A stretch of DNA of 64,000 nt from Owenia fusiformis (taxonomy: Eukaryota > Annelida > Polychaeta > Sabellida > Oweniidae). The notes under the pieces are model-generated. The model did not search any database, was not told where the DNA came from, and saw nothing but the letters and a program-made list of their open reading frames with translations. Made by a program: the position numbers and the translations under genes. Below, piece by piece: positions 35,766-48,926 of this stretch. The number at the start of each line of letters is the position of its first letter. The stretch's first letter is position 1. The stretch lies in contig CAIIXF020000001.1 in NCBI GenBank assembly GCA_903813345.2, forward strand, positions 52,159,885 through 52,223,884, written 5' to 3'.

Positions 35766-37928
35766 CACGCCTAACCATCGACAAGGTACAGTCACGTGAC
35801 ATTGACAAAATATACCGTAGTACACTTTTGATGTACTATGTCATTTCCACCATTTTAGATCGCCATTTTCTAGAATGAGGAAGCGAGGAAAGAACTAGCA
35901 TTGATTTGATCAATATTGTGTCAGTTCATCATCAGGTAGTTGTTGCATTCGATTTGTAATTAAGTTGCAAATATGCATATCTACTTTAAATGATCCTCAG
36001 CAACTTCAATATCTTGTTATAGATCTACCCAGCACGTCAGGGATCTCTAAATCTTGACTGAATTTCTCAAAATTCTCTCTATTTTTTGTTTTGCTATGCA
36101 AATAACAGCCAAACTACGACTAACACAACTTAACATAAGTATACAAATATGCATTCAGAGTTAATGCAAAACCGATTTTTACTTTGGATTCTACTACGAA
36201 AAATAGATAATGTATGTTGTCAACTCGAATGTATGTTGTCACATTGGCCTTACAGATCTCAATTCACAGTTAATTTTACAGTGAATGAAATGCTATAATG
36301 TACGTGTAATAGAAGGAACATATTTGATAATAAAGTAATAATATTTAATAGGCATATCAGATATATTTACCCCAATATTTTTTCCGTTAATCCATAAAAT
36401 TGTCATTGATATGATTAAATGTCAGTGTTACTAATTCTTTTTTTGTGTTCCATACCTGGCTTTTGAACTTCTGCACTTTCCAGATATACAGTGTCCCAAA
36501 GTATGCCCCCCTCCCTAGGCAGACATATACCAATGTCTCCATAGTATGTGTCATATATCATTTTTAAGCTTATCCAAAGTTACATTGATTTGCCAAATAT
36601 GATGGTTCAAATGGTAAAAAGTAACAGGCATTTCAAAAATTAGCGTTTTGCCAAAAAGATTCATTTCAGTATCCTGGAAACAGCCCTGACCTGAATGTGA
36701 CAGAAAATATGGATACCATTCTCGAAGATAGGATGGCTATTGAGGTCTAAAAAGATGACGTTTACGTTTAGAAGGAAACTCTTCTTATGCCTTAAAAAGG
36801 TTTCATGAGGATTACAAAACGCCATATCCCTATTTGAAGCCTGTTTAAGGTCATATATGGAAAGTATTGCTGCTGTTAACATGGCGGCTAAGGAGACACA
36901 CCGACTATTGTTTTGGTGTAAAACTGACTTTAATTTTGGCCAAGCACTAACTTTTGTATTCCAGTAACTTTTTTCCATTTGTGAGTTGAACCATGATACT
37001 CGGCAAATTAATATAACTTTGGATGAGCTTTAAAATGATATATGACACATACTATGGAGACATTGGTATATGTCTGCCTAGGGGGCCCATACTTTCGGGA
37101 CACCCTATAGCATAAATTTTGAAAGTCATCTTGGATTAGCTAGTATAGATCTCTCCATGAACTCCTTGAGATTATTAAAATTCATAAAATGCAACTAAAC
37201 ATAACGTAACGTACCGACGCCGAGTGGCCAAAAAGGTCGGAAGATATCACGTCATGGTCACATATTAATCACCATATTAACACTTTCATAAAATAAAATA
37301 GCATTCAACGAAAAAATCACGTTTACCTGTGTATCTGTACTAGGGATACAGGAGCATGTTTGTTGAACATCACTTGTTACCCATAAAACCCTTAATGCAT
37401 TTTGAAATTAAATCATTGCAATGTTTTATATTATAACTCATGAATTTCAATTACAGGGACAACATACACTGTGAGTTGACAACGTACATTTCTGATTTTT
37501 TAAATTATACCAAATGCATGAATATTTATTAAATCTTAACCCGTCTTAAATTGTGCAGTTTAGAGAAACACATTCTCATTAAAATATTTGACACTCCGAG
37601 ACGTCAGGGGAGAAAATTATCAAAGGAAATGTGTAAAAAACAACATTTTTCCAACCGAACAATTGTATGGGTAGACATACAACGAAAAAAATCGAGCACT
37701 CGAAGATCTTTTAACGTAATTAGAAAAATAAATGTCTTTGAAATCGAATACACGCGAAATCAAACAGGAAATCCTTTTTGTATTCCTCAAATTTATTTTT
37801 GAAAACCTGCATCAAACCTACATCGTAGTCTTTGCTTAAAATCAGTTAAAAGTGACATAGTACATCAAAAGTGTACTACGGCATATTTTGTCACGGTCAC
37901 GTGACTACCTTGTCGATGGTTAGGCGTG
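35766..37928. repeat. Inverted 77-bp repeats 2.1 kb apart
   Basis: CACGCCTAACCATCGACAAGG through GTACACTTTTGATGTACTATGTCA at 35766-35842 is the near-exact complement of 37851-37928. A third, more diverged copy lies at about 27970-28040. They bracket the mariner-like MITE at 36489. Outer boundaries are uncertain. Confidence 0.7.
36489..37107. mobile_element. TIR element with about 110-bp arms and TA duplication
   Basis: The left arm, starting CAGTGTCCCAAAGTATG and including GGCAGACATATACCAATGTC, is nearly the exact complement of the right arm, which ends GGGACACCC. TA lies at both outer edges, as for Tc1/mariner. A 105-codon minus-strand frame from ATG at 36978 spans the centre, but I do not recognise it as transposase. 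Confidence 0.8.
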
Positions 37929-37930
37929 TA
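37570..37930. repeat. Dispersed repeat matching 27690-28040
   Basis: A direct-orientation copy of the 27.7-kb repeat with many substitutions and small indels. Its right 80 bp form one arm of the 35.8/37.9-kb inverted pair. Confidence 0.7.
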
Positions 37931-38206
37931 TCTACTTTCATAAAAATACCTAACCTCACGATCCATCTTTTAGTCTTTCAAAAATTTAACTTTGAATTCT
38001 GTCACTCAGTTGTATCTAATTTACGAGTCAGACTATGACACTTCATCCTGGTCTCGTATGTAAGCTTCTTATCAACAAGTTATTGATCGCAAACCAATCA
38101 CATATTGATACCTGGTCCAACAAAGAAGGCTTTTTTATGACAAAGGGTCCATGTAATCAGAAATTCTAGTCTAACTTATGGATTCTAGAATGGAAATTTT
38201 GGCCCT

Positions 38207-39866
38207 AATTTACGGGACTGCCATTTTATAAGAACATGCAGACATATAATGACAAATCTAATACAACAGATATTAAGGCACGGTGGGTCTCTTTTTAAAA
38301 CCAGCTATATAGTCCATGGTATGAAATCTCTAGGACGTCTAATAAAGGAGCTGGTAGCACACTATAGCGCAGCGATATTTGGCCTAATATTAACATACCT
38401 ACATATGTTCGCTAATAATTTTTATTATTACCGTTCCATATAGTTCCGGCTTTTAGGCTGAATTATGCCTTCCATTAACAGAGGTCAAAAAATTACCAAA
38501 AAATAAAATCCCAATTTTTCACAATTTGGAGTACACAGCGCAACAGAAAATAATACAAAATGATTTTACATATATGATTTAGTTTTCCAAGCTATAAGTT
38601 TGAGGTTATTTTCCTTATCAATACCAAAAAATTATGTAATCAGTGTATCGGCCTTTTGTATTGTTTCTCAGGTATTGATACAATAAATGCTACAAATGAA
38701 TCACTTTTGTATTAGAATGACAAATGCTTAAATTATGCTAGTTTTTCACAAAATGTGTCCCAATACGTTTTAAGATATGGACATGATCGACAAAGGAGGG
38801 CCTATTGCTCTTCCTTGACTAATTGGGACTACAGCTAAAATTCTATTTCTCGTAGTTGGATATAGCTCAGTTGCTTATAAAACAATCAATAAGACTTGGT
38901 CGAATTCATGAATATTTGAAAAAAATCGTTGTCATTATCTTTCTAAAATTTGATGATATCCAGCGGTAAGGTCAAAAAAGAAACAACCATAATAAAACTT
39001 GATGATAGCCAGCAGTAACGTCGAGGAAGAATTGTAAGGCGTTCGAATGCATATGACTCTAATTGATTATTAGACATGCCCTTGGAGTATATGAACATTC
39101 CAATACCTCTGTAACATTTAATTAGATATAAATCTTACCTATTTGTTATTGTATTATGTTTTATAAAACATGAACAATAATTGTTGTTTGACCCCTTCCG
39201 ATTATGTGAAAAAATTCTGGTAATAAAATGTTTTAAATAGTAAGGTAACTAATATATTCCCAAGTATAAATTACCTAAATATTTCACACAATTTTGTTGA
39301 ATCTGCTTGGCTCATATTTGAAAAATCAGAAAAAATCTGAAAAACACACTTGCGTAATTACACTAATTAAACACGGACATCTACAGTAAAAATTATAGTA
39401 TATTTGCACATTATCATAATCTTATCTTTGTTCGTATGCTAGAAAAACGGTCTGTGTCTTATAAATCATATATAAAAGTTCGAATCATAATATTTACGCT
39501 TTTTGACCCCTTGTGATGAAATACATTTTTCGACCTGAAAGCCGGAAGTTTTTTCAGCAAATGGTATTTTAAAATTATCAAGACCTATGCACCTCCATAA
39601 ATATTGCTTCAAATGTTGCTGCACTATAGTGTGCTACGGATCCTTCATATTCGGAAGTCATACCATGGACTAATATTCCCGATCATGGTTTCATATTTCT
39701 TGTGTTATAATTACGAGATTAATTTGAAAATACGAAAATTAACTTAGATTTTTATATCAATTTACTTGTTAGGACCATGAGATCGATAGGAAACCAAGGG
39801 AATAAGTATGTGATGTACAATATTTGTCATTTTAGCATTTAGAGGTGTCCCGTAAATTAGGTTCGT
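38207..39866. mobile_element. Old foldback element, about 1.66 kb
   Basis: CCTAATTTACGGGAC at about 38211 faces its complement GTCCCGTAAATTAGG at about 39847. Further inside, TAGTCCATGGTATGA, GTAGCACACTATAG, TTCCGGCTTT and GGTCAAAAA on the left match, in order, complements on the right at 39680-39495. The arms are heavily diverged and the centre is non-coding. Confidence 0.65.
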
Positions 39867-40544
39867 AAATTAAATGTGTGTTACAGTATACTGTTTATAC
39901 AATGCGTCATAACTTCTCCAATTTTGATACAAGGCTGATGAAACTTGGCATTTTTCATCCACAGACCGTAGCCATCCATGAATTAAGTAGAGCTAGTATT
40001 TTGGTTGAGGTCGAAAAATTAATATGTTGACACCTCAAAAGTCACGCTTAACGGAGAATGAGCGTTATGGTCGTTCTTCTGCAAGATTCATTAGTTTGGT
40101 TTTTGATTCTGAGAAATATTTCTCGGAAAACACAGGCAGAACTTCTTAATTTTCTCAAAACAACTCAGTTAAATTGTCGAGAAATACTTAATTTTAAAGA
40201 TTGGGTCTACTAAAATAGAAGCCGAGCCTAGTATTTTTTCGAGGGTATTCTGGCATACGGGATGATTGGAGATCTCGTTGCTTCAATACTGGATAGAACG
40301 AGATCTTGTTGCCACGTATGGTACTAGACCCTGCAGCTCTCAACCAATCAGATTTGAGTATTTTAATGAGGTGCATAATAAATTGTATTATACTGATGGC
40401 TATGAAATATGTCTTGTATGTTTTACATGGTAATGAGAATACTCTTTGGAAATGTCTTTTCATGGCCCCAAGGTATATTTAATACCAAAGGGGACCTTCC
40501 TTTACCATCATAAAATAAAGTTAAAAGTCACTTAACCTATCCCT
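39867..40544. other. No gene recognised
   Basis: Contains TCACGCTTAACGGAGAAT (40042-40059), partner of 35470-35487, and a small inverted pair around GAGATCTCGTTGC and AACGAGATCTTGTTGC at about 40270-40312. No gene was seen. Confidence 0.35.
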
Positions 40545-40745
40545 CAAGAATTACAATTTGGGTAATTCTGTTTTTTTAGTGTAATTGGGAAAAGATTTAC
40601 GTCGACTCGGAATTACTACACCAAGCTACTTAACAAACATAAGACTATTATCTTTACAAAAGCCAGTTTAGCATCCACTTCATTGCTTATCAATACATTG
40701 GGATGAGATATTGTTGACATCGCAAAACTGGAACTTGTTAACACC
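40545..40745. repeat. Dispersed repeat, inverted partner of 29990-30170
   Basis: TAGTGTAATTGGGAAAAG, TACACCAAGCTACTTAAC, TTTACAAAAGCCAGTTTAGC and CAATACATTGGGATGAGATA are complements of phrases in the 30-kb copy, in matching order. Confidence 0.7.
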
Positions 40746-41276
40746 AACAAAATTATTCGGTTAAAGTAACTTTATCAAAATGTATATTTTATTGATCTCG
40801 ACACTAATTGGCACAACCACAACCATTTTGGAATTTCCCTTGATGATTTGATAAATTTGATTATTGAGAAATGAACGATTGAAAAAATGGTAGACCAGCA
40901 TGTCAAACGTTCAGGGTTGTATTTAGAGTGGTCTATATTTGTGATCAATGAGTGTAGGGTTTTTAAAATACGTTAATAATGATGCAATTTCAAATGATAG
41001 CAGCTGCTTATAAAATGGCAAAGAATAGAGAATTTAAGATCGTCAGACTACGAATTAATTTTTCAAAATTAAAACCTAATGGACATTTGACAAAGTATCA
41101 TTTCTCAAAGTAGGTCAAATGGATATTCTTTTAGCTTTTTCTCCAAACGCATACTCTCCATTATGCGGTGACAAATTAGCTGCCGTGTTTTGATCGGCGT
41201 TCGGCGTCGGATCTGTAACAAACGGTTACATGTTTGTATTGCAGCTTTGTCATTTTTATTTTTAATTGGAATAATA
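40746..41276. other. No gene recognised
   Basis: AT-rich DNA. The stretch 41165-41225 (GGTGACAAATTAGC, GATCGGCGTTCGGCGTCGGATCTGTAAC) is an end of the repeat also seen at 14.7 and 19.0 kb. Confidence 0.4.
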
Positions 41277-41465
41277 CAGGGTGTCGGATGGTGTTGTGTC
41301 CCCCCCCCCTTCCACAGCATAAACATACAAGTACTTTTCGATTATGTATGCTATTGGAAAGAGCACTCAATTCTAAATATTTACCCCTTGGTGACCAAGG
41401 TCAGATATATGCTTGTTCCAATGGTTTATAGTATGCGTGAGTACCTGTCGCCATTTGACACCCTG
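41277..41465. mobile_element. 189-bp MITE with TA duplication
   Basis: CAGGGTGTCGGATGG at the left is the near-exact complement of CCATTTGACACCCTG at the right, with TA at 41275-41276 and 41466-41467. A poly-C run lies near 41302. It is a Tc1/mariner-type MITE by its ends. Confidence 0.85.
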
Positions 41466-43781
41466 TATATCTTTGCCAGTGTGTGCCCAGACAAAAATAT
41501 ACTGAAATAGTTTAATCGTTGTCATTACCCATGCGGTTCTGTCAAATAATTTTCGTTACAACATCATTAAACTTCAAATATGAGGACTCTATCGATTAAA
41601 GTAACATCAGTCAATGGGCCAATCGTAAATAACACAACCCTTCTTCAAAACACTACGCAATATTCAAAACATATCATTGTCATAAATGATTGACAAGGAA
41701 AATTATGATCATTGTAAATTAAATATTGACATAATGTATGTTTCGTTTCATATGTTCTAGTTTAAACAAATATGCCTCATAAGATCTGTGTCTACGTGTG
41801 TCTGGATTCTTTTTGATAAATAAGATAATTAATTAAAGTCGGATGATAGATTTCTTGTTGATACCATAGTCGTTTATTGGCTCGTGTTGAGGCAAGAGAC
41901 ATATCTCACTTGGATTTAGTAGTAAGTGATAACTTGAACGACAATGGACTGAGGTTTAAACGTTAGTTTACTAGTAGAAAACCTGATGGGTTAATATTTA
42001 TTGATGAAAATGAGTTAATTCCTCGAGCAATAGTTTAAAGGTGTTAGTTTATAATAAAATTGCGTTAGAGAGGGTTTCAACCATTTTTAAACAACACCAT
42101 GAACACTGTGCACTGATTTTCGGCAACATGATTCCTAAATACGACAGAAATACGAGCGACTTCTTGATTTAAAATTGTGAACAATTTACAGCATTAAAAA
42201 AACTCCGAACATTTAACTATTTTATTAATATCTTCGGAGAACGAGAATCATATTGACCCATCTTCACTTTTTGATATGTTTGGATGTTTTCTAAGAGGTC
42301 CAGGTACTCAGACCTTCTCAATTTAAAGATCTTAATCAGTTCAAAATGTTCGGATTTTTTCTACTTTTGCCGTTCGGTAAATTACAACCGCGTTAAAAGT
42401 AAGCTTGGCAATTGACTTATACAGTGAAACTTGACTTAGAAAACACTCTTCTGTAAGGAACACCTGCTTTACAAGTTATAGAACGTCTTTCAAAATATGC
42501 ATAAAATTTCAATTTTTCAGTCTGTATCCCTATTTATCAAGCAATACAATTCATTACAACACTGCAAACATCTCCTTCACACGAGCCTTCCTTTTTTTAA
42601 ATGATCTCTTGTTCTTTAAAGTAGTTTTAGCAATCCATTGACTCTTAACCAAATGCTTAATTTGACTACAACAAAATGAGGCGGCGGTGTAATGCCGTCC
42701 AAATAGAAACAACATTACAATTTATGGAAGACAACACAAAATAATATAAGATTATAATATACAGATATATTAACAACAAGTTTCCCTTATTACAATAATT
42801 ATTACATTTGGCTTCAACCCAGTCATTCGTTTGCCGAAAACAACAGCCTTTACCAACTATTATGTGATGTAAAATACACTTTCCTTTAGATTCTTGATGC
42901 GTAACTTCAATTGTGAAATTAGAGGTGAGCGGCCAATCATGCGATACCATAGATAGGTAGCTGCTCTTGGCACTGTACTCCCTGTACTAATGGCTTTTGG
43001 AAGAAATTTTGAATAAAAGGGGTAGCTGCTGATTTGATCGCATCAATCTGTGCTTATAACTAATTTTCAGAATAATAACTGTTACTAATAATCCAATTTG
43101 CACTTTATGGAACATCTCACCAGACAACTAACCATTTTAAATTAATTGCTATGTGGTTCTCTGCAGCAATGATGAGTTTATTAACAGAGCTCACAATCTA
43201 TCCACAGTTTTATGATTGTGGAGACGAGATGAAAGGATTTCATCTAGACGACATATCAAAACTTTATAGAATAAAAAATAGACAGATTTCATACCAAAGA
43301 CAATCGAGAATTATGCTGACTCTTGATAGATAGGCTAAGGTTGATTTATAGACATAATGAAATATTTCCCCGTTAGGTGAATATTGATTTCGTTTATAAA
43401 TATGGCCAAGTTTATTATTATAGGCCATCCACCTTTATGTCAGCAATAATTCTAAATGTTTAGCGAGTTTGCTTACAGTTACAGCATAAACACATATATT
43501 CTACATTGAGACGAGAACTCTAAAATGAATATCAAATATAGTTTAAGGATACAATCTCGTATTTTAGTTTTTACCATGTGGACTTTCAATTTATGAAAAC
43601 AATGCGCAAAGTATAATCAAAATTGATTTTTTTACTCTTGATTGTTGGAGGTAATAAAGATGCAATGCAAGACAGAATGTGATAATTCAAATCAAATGGA
43701 TGATTAAAGAGATCCAGTCGTCTAGATTTCTATTCTGGACAATCAGTTATGTTCCAATATAATTGCTCATAAAACATCATA
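41466..43781. other. No gene recognised
   Basis: AT-rich DNA. AAAAAACTCCGAACATTT (about 42196) and AAATGTTCGGATTTTTTC (about 42345) form a small inverted pair. The minus frame 42666-42950 is Cys-rich in its first half but has no recognised domain or splice context. Confidence 0.35.
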
Positions 43782-43994
43782 CAGGGTGACCGGAAAAAAA
43801 GGAGACCATTGAAGTAATCAATTTCTCCTAAACTAGACAAGTGCCATCAATGAAATTTTGCATACACTGGAACAGTAATATGGAAATTTGTTACTGAAGG
43901 TTTCAATACAAGCATTCAACTGGTTCAGGAGCTATGATCATTTACATAACATGCTCCAAATAGGCACAATTGAGACCAACGCAGAGTTGGATTC

Positions 43995-44165
43995 ATATGG
44001 CAAACTACCCTTACATGTTCTGCCCTCTATGGCATTATTATGGCATTACATATAGCAGTGATTGCCTTCTTTAGGTCAACAATAGTCTGAGGATTGTTTT
44101 GGTATAGATTGTCTTTCAAATATCCATACAAAAAGAAATCAGCAGGATTCAAGTCTAGGCTGTAA
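43995..44165 (-). pseudogene. Mariner-type transposase relic (left arm)
   Basis: Minus-strand translation gives HYSLDLNPADFFLYGYLKDN followed by LYQNNPQTIVDLKKAITAIC and then breaks. The DLNPADFFL block corresponds to the end of the DDE/D catalytic core. The right-arm relic encodes the same stretch independently decayed. Confidence 0.75.
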
Positions 44166-44389
44166 TGGCAATGAAGGGTTATCTGACATGTGGTTCATCA
44201 TCCTGTTGCCAAAGTGCTGATTTACCCAATCTTAAGAGTCACTTTAGGTATTGGGCATAGTGCCATGTTACTAAAACCACTATATGGCACAATTAAATCC
44301 CATATGGAAACCAAGGGCTGCCCAAAACCTCCTTAGGATGATACTGTAACTGAGTGGGACCACTGAGTCAGAAGCCATAGGTCAGATAA

Positions 44390-44614
44390 GCTTCGTCTCC
44401 ATACACCTCAAATTTGAATCCACCTGATTTCTTTTTGTGGGGCAATTTGAAAGACAATGTGTACCAAAACAATCCTGAGACAATTGCTGACCTAAAGGTG
44501 GCAATAAATGCTAAATGTAATGCCATAACAAGGTCGGAATATGTAAGGGTATTTGCCAAATGTATCCAGCTCTGCGTTGGTCTCAATTGCGCCTATTTGG
44601 AGCATGTTATGTAA
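44390..44614 (+). pseudogene. Mariner-type transposase relic (right arm)
   Basis: Plus-strand translation gives NLNPPDFFLWGNLKDNVYQN then NPETIADLKVAI and ends CAYLEHVM at a stop. This is the last third of a Tc1/mariner-superfamily transposase. Upstream catalytic blocks are missing. Confidence 0.8.
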
Positions 44615-44903
44615 ATGATCATAGCTCCTGAACCAGTTGACTGCTTGTATTGACACTTTCAGGAACAAATTTCCATAGAACTGTCCTGATGTATGCAAAA
44701 TTTCATTGATGTCACTAGTCTATTTTAGGAGATATTGCCTATTTCAATGGTCTCCTTTTTTTCCGGTCACCCTGTATATACCTTAAATATATCTTGAGAC
44801 CAAATCATAAGCGCAATATCACCAATATATTGAGGAAATCAACAAGACAACCAACAGAACAACCAACTGTCAGAATTGAACGCAATAAGTCGAAAACAAT
44901 ATT

Positions 44904-45359
44904 ACACGTCGCACGAAACTGGGGACAATTAGCGTAACATTATGGCGTCAAAAACCAAGACAAAACAATGAGCAGAATAGGGCGCAAACAGCCTTACAAC
45001 GTCAAAAACGACAAGCGTCACATTTTTGTCAAGTTTAGTCAACCTAAAAATAAAACACTTTATCCTTATCTAATCATGACAAAATTCACAGGGTAGCAAG
45101 ATCTCGAAGACAATATTTCTAAAATGTTTTTCAATTTTGAAAAACGGTCAGGAAATCCACTTGGGGCTATATATTTAACTTTAGAAATATGTTGGATCCC
45201 TTCAAAATTTTGAAGGAAAAATAATTTCACTGAAATGCGAATATAAATACTTCAAAATGATATATAAAACACATAGCTAGCTTTTTAAATAAGGCAGAGA
45301 TTAACGCTCGAAGCTGAGATTAGTCCGTATTTCCCGAATTGTCCCCAGGTCCGTGCACG
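44904..45359. mobile_element. CTGGGGACAATT TIR element, copy 2 (empty site)
   Basis: The left end ACACGTCGCACGAAACTGGGG and the right end complement CGTGCACGGACCTGGGG share CTGGGGACAATT. The flanks carry an 8-bp duplication, ACAATATT (44896-44903 and 45360-45367), as in hAT elements. It is an internally shortened relative of 31634-33465 and lacks copy C, so it records the pre-insertion site. Confidence 0.85.
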
Positions 45360-45367
45360 ACAATATT

Positions 45368-47878
45368 TTTGGGGGATACATCTATATTTTAACCCTTTGA
45401 AGTAATAAATATGGCTTCTCTGAGCCAAAACAATCTGTTGAAACTGAAGGAAAGGGCCAATCGGACTGAAACAAATTTGAGCGGGCTTTTTAAATTTGAT
45501 TTTGAATTTCTACTGATGAAAGTGGAAATTCATGGCTGGGAACAATCATCGAATTGATATTGTTAATGAACTAGTTCAAGCCTCAGAATTGATAAGTTGA
45601 TAAACAAACTTGTTTTCCATCAAATAACACGAAAAATCAGGGGGATATTCTAATTGTGTTTTTAGGAGACCCGATCTCTTTAACTGATTGTTCAATTCAA
45701 TTTTTATTCATACTATACGTAACAAGGCAAGGTGTGTCCGATTCCAGCCAATCCGGACACGGTATTTCATATAACTGCACTGCATTAGCCAATAATCCAC
45801 ATAAGGCCACTAGTTGGATGGTTGTAAACTTGACTCTACAGATCGAAATAGATTGCTAGCTTGACCCTTGCAAAAAGTTCCATTGAAAATATGTTCTTTT
45901 GGTCATTTCGTATATTTTGATTGATTTTGTAGAAAATATTTTGCAATGTGTGAAAAGAATTTAAGCCCAAGACTTGATGGATTGTGACTGATTCATTTCA
46001 CTTCTAAGGCATTATATCCTGAACTTCACACTCAATGAGCATCTAATGCATAGGTTGAAATACTACCATTTTGAGTAGGTTTATATAATTGAATGCAGTT
46101 ACGTGAAATAGCGTGTTCTGATTGGTTGGAATTGGACACACCTTGCCTAGCTATGTGTCAATCTGTCGAAATAATGTCATGCACGTTTTTTGTCTATGTG
46201 GTTATTCTTTGCAAAGTTTGTGATGTTCAATGTCTTTTTAATTTCCAACAACATAATTCATATAGCACTTTATCGAGGTTAGAAAGCGTAAGTAATATTG
46301 ATAAAGGTCCTTTTCCAATTAACCCCCTTGATGTTATAGCAAGTATAATCTGTCACATTTTGACAGTTTGAGGATATACTGTATAAGAATCAATGCATGA
46401 CATTTGACTCTGATATGCTTAACTTGATATAAAAAATATCAGATTATTATTTGTCAACTTTGTTATAAAAATTGCATTATAGTTATGAAGAATTGTAAAC
46501 GGTAAAATTCCACCAGTGACGAGACAGCACATATGTCTGATGACCAAAAAACGCACAAATTGCATGTTTCTGAATTGGTTCGAAGATTCTTTTCTGTTTT
46601 AAATAGGATATGGGGTATACATTAATAATGGTGCATACCAAGTTCACCGAAATCACTTTTACCACAAAATTCAAAATATATGAGGTTCACGCCGAGGACC
46701 TACATGTCAATGCTTTATTTATATATCGGTTGTCCCAGAAAAAGTGAACCGCTTCTTGACAAGTAATTTCTCAGTAACAGATGAACCGAATTTATTGAAT
46801 TTCACTGAGTAACAGTGTCATCAACAAGTCTGCAAAATATTTAAAATAGTAGCCGCAAATTATGCGAGTTTTGTCAAATCTGGAACACACGATATAAATA
46901 TTTGCAGCCATTTCCGTAAGCGATTATTTAAAAATTCACATAAATAAGGCGTATTGTTGGCCTGCAAAAAACAATTTTTTTGAAAATTACCTAGTACTAT
47001 GGAATCAAAGCTGATTATTATAAGGTACAGATTGGTAAAGATTATGTAGTTTGATAATTGGTAGAATAACCATGTGCAATATATCAAAACCTCTTTCAAT
47101 GATAATGGCTTTACACAGGTTCGCAGATGTTGATTTGTCTTTAGATGTTAAACTGTTGGCTGTACTTTTTCTCAAGAACTAATAAAGACAGTTTCATAAT
47201 ATTAATCCAAAAAATGAATTCTATTCCGCAAAATTAAACCTTGTTAACTTAATACCAAATCAATGGCCTTGACGTGATCAATTTTACTTCATATCATGCT
47301 TCGATGATTACCCCGAATTTAATAAACCGAACCAACGACCACTTGTGTACAGACGTCTGAAACATCAAATTAATGACGTTGCATAGTGAACTGCCACGGG
47401 ACATTCTTGAAAGCTCTCTCATCAGATAGTCCGACTTTTAACAATTTTAAGTGCACAAATCCCACTTCAAAAGTTCACAGTGCAAATAATTCCCATTAAA
47501 TACGACCTGAGATCAGTAATATTAGAACATTGATTCTCAAGGATCAAGTTGATATAAACTTGAAATGTGATTGCTGCTTCAATGCTTCAATAAGCCTTCG
47601 CAATGGCTTCCTCGCTTTTAATCTTACGTTTGATGTTACATTACGGAGCCTGATGGAGTAAGACGATATCAACGATTTGTTGATAGAATAACTTACTTTC
47701 ATTGAAATTGATCATCCCATTCGTGGTTGAAAAAAAAATCATAAGTCTAGCTACAAGTCCTTGTGAGCTCAACCCCCTCCCCTCAAAGACATTAGCTGCA
47801 GTGGCATGATTATATAAGTAGACAAAGCATAATGAGTGTGAACATAGACCAGACAGAATATTCCCGAACAAATAATAT
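45368..47878. other. No gene recognised
   Basis: AT-rich DNA. The stretch from about 46733 (TTGTCCCAGAAAAAGTGAACC, CTTGACAAGTAATTTCTCAG) resembles one arm of the 7.6-kb foldback but has no opposite arm here. Frames in this stretch show no domains. Confidence 0.35.
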
Positions 47879-48046
47879 ACAATTGTTGACCTCTGCAGAG
47901 GTCAACCGGCAAAATTGTATACCGAGACTGTAAACCGAGAAAATACTGTTGACAGAGACCGAAGGTCGAGGTCAACAGTTGTTTCAAGGTTTACAGTCGA
48001 GGTATATGATTTTGACGGTTGACCGAATGGAGAGGTCTACAATTGT
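47879..48046. mobile_element. 168-bp foldback MITE
   Basis: ACAATTGTTGACCTCT, GGTCAACCGGCAAAAT, GACTGTAAACC and CTGTTGAC on the left face complements in the same order on the right. The arms are about 75 bp with a loop near 47960. It is non-coding. Confidence 0.8.
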
Positions 48047-48926
48047 TTTGTTAGTCAGAAGAAACTAATAATACTCATATATACGACAGTCATCAATCAT
48101 GGCTTCATTTCAGAATCTTTTCTCCGAATCACGCCAGCAATAATTTTTTAAGAAAATCTGAAGACAGTGGAAGCTAAACTCTCTGTTTTCGGCACATAAC
48201 TGCGTACTCACTGAGAAAATTAATGTTAATTTTGCGTTTCTATTTGTATTTTTGCTATACTCGTCGTGTAGAAAAGTCAAAATATCACTTTCATCAACGT
48301 TTACAAAATGTCCGTCTACCATGTTTGTTCTGTAAACATTGTGACGTCATATTTCCCATAATTCACAAGTGTAGTACAGTAACATACGCGGTCAATAATA
48401 TGATATCCCATGATGCACAAGTGAGGTACAGGCAAAAATGTTGACCGCTAATTGACCAATCAGAAGTAAGTATTTACACTGAGGTACTAACAATGTTCAA
48501 TGTGTCACATTGGTATGCTAACTACTTAGAAATTCAAGTTGGACAACAGCAGAGAAGGGAATATTGTAAACAGTAATATACACATAATTGCTCAATATAA
48601 AAACAAAAACCACCAAGAAAAAGAGAACTTAACCTCTTGAATACCCAGAATGACGGATATATCTGTCACAAATAAAATCCATTTGGAACCCAGAGCGACA
48701 GATAAAGTGGGGGACAAAAATAAATCTCAACCCTCAAAAGTTGTCACAATGAGCTAAATTCTAAGTTTCATGTCTCAAACTCTCCCAAGTGGTAGAAAAA
48801 TAATTCCCATCCACTTTAAGTAGCACAATAAATGAATCCAAAGCCTCATACCTGCAAATGATGGATAAATCCCTACCAAATCGGACTAATGTTTTCATGA
48901 ATCGCCATGTTTGTGATCCAAGGAGG
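48047..48926. other. No feature recognised
   Basis: AT-rich spacer, no gene or repeat supported. Confidence 0.3.

Larger units (their letters stand above)
43782..44774. mobile_element. Palindromic Tc1/mariner relic, 993 bp
   Basis: CAGGGTGACCGGAAAAAAAG at the left is the exact complement of the right end, with TA at 43780-43781 and 44775-44776. Both arms carry a transposase carboxy-terminal end facing outward, so the element is an inverted dimer of 3' halves. The arms differ by many substitutions and indels. Confidence 0.88.

Noticed and set aside
36661-36978. Transposase gene inside the 36.5-kb TIR element
   Set aside because: The 105-codon frame has no DDE-type motif or helix-turn-helix that I can recognise.
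42666-42950. Cys-containing minus-strand frame that might be an exon
   Set aside because: No domain recognised, no clear acceptor and donor pair, and the C-terminal half is low-complexity hydrophobic.
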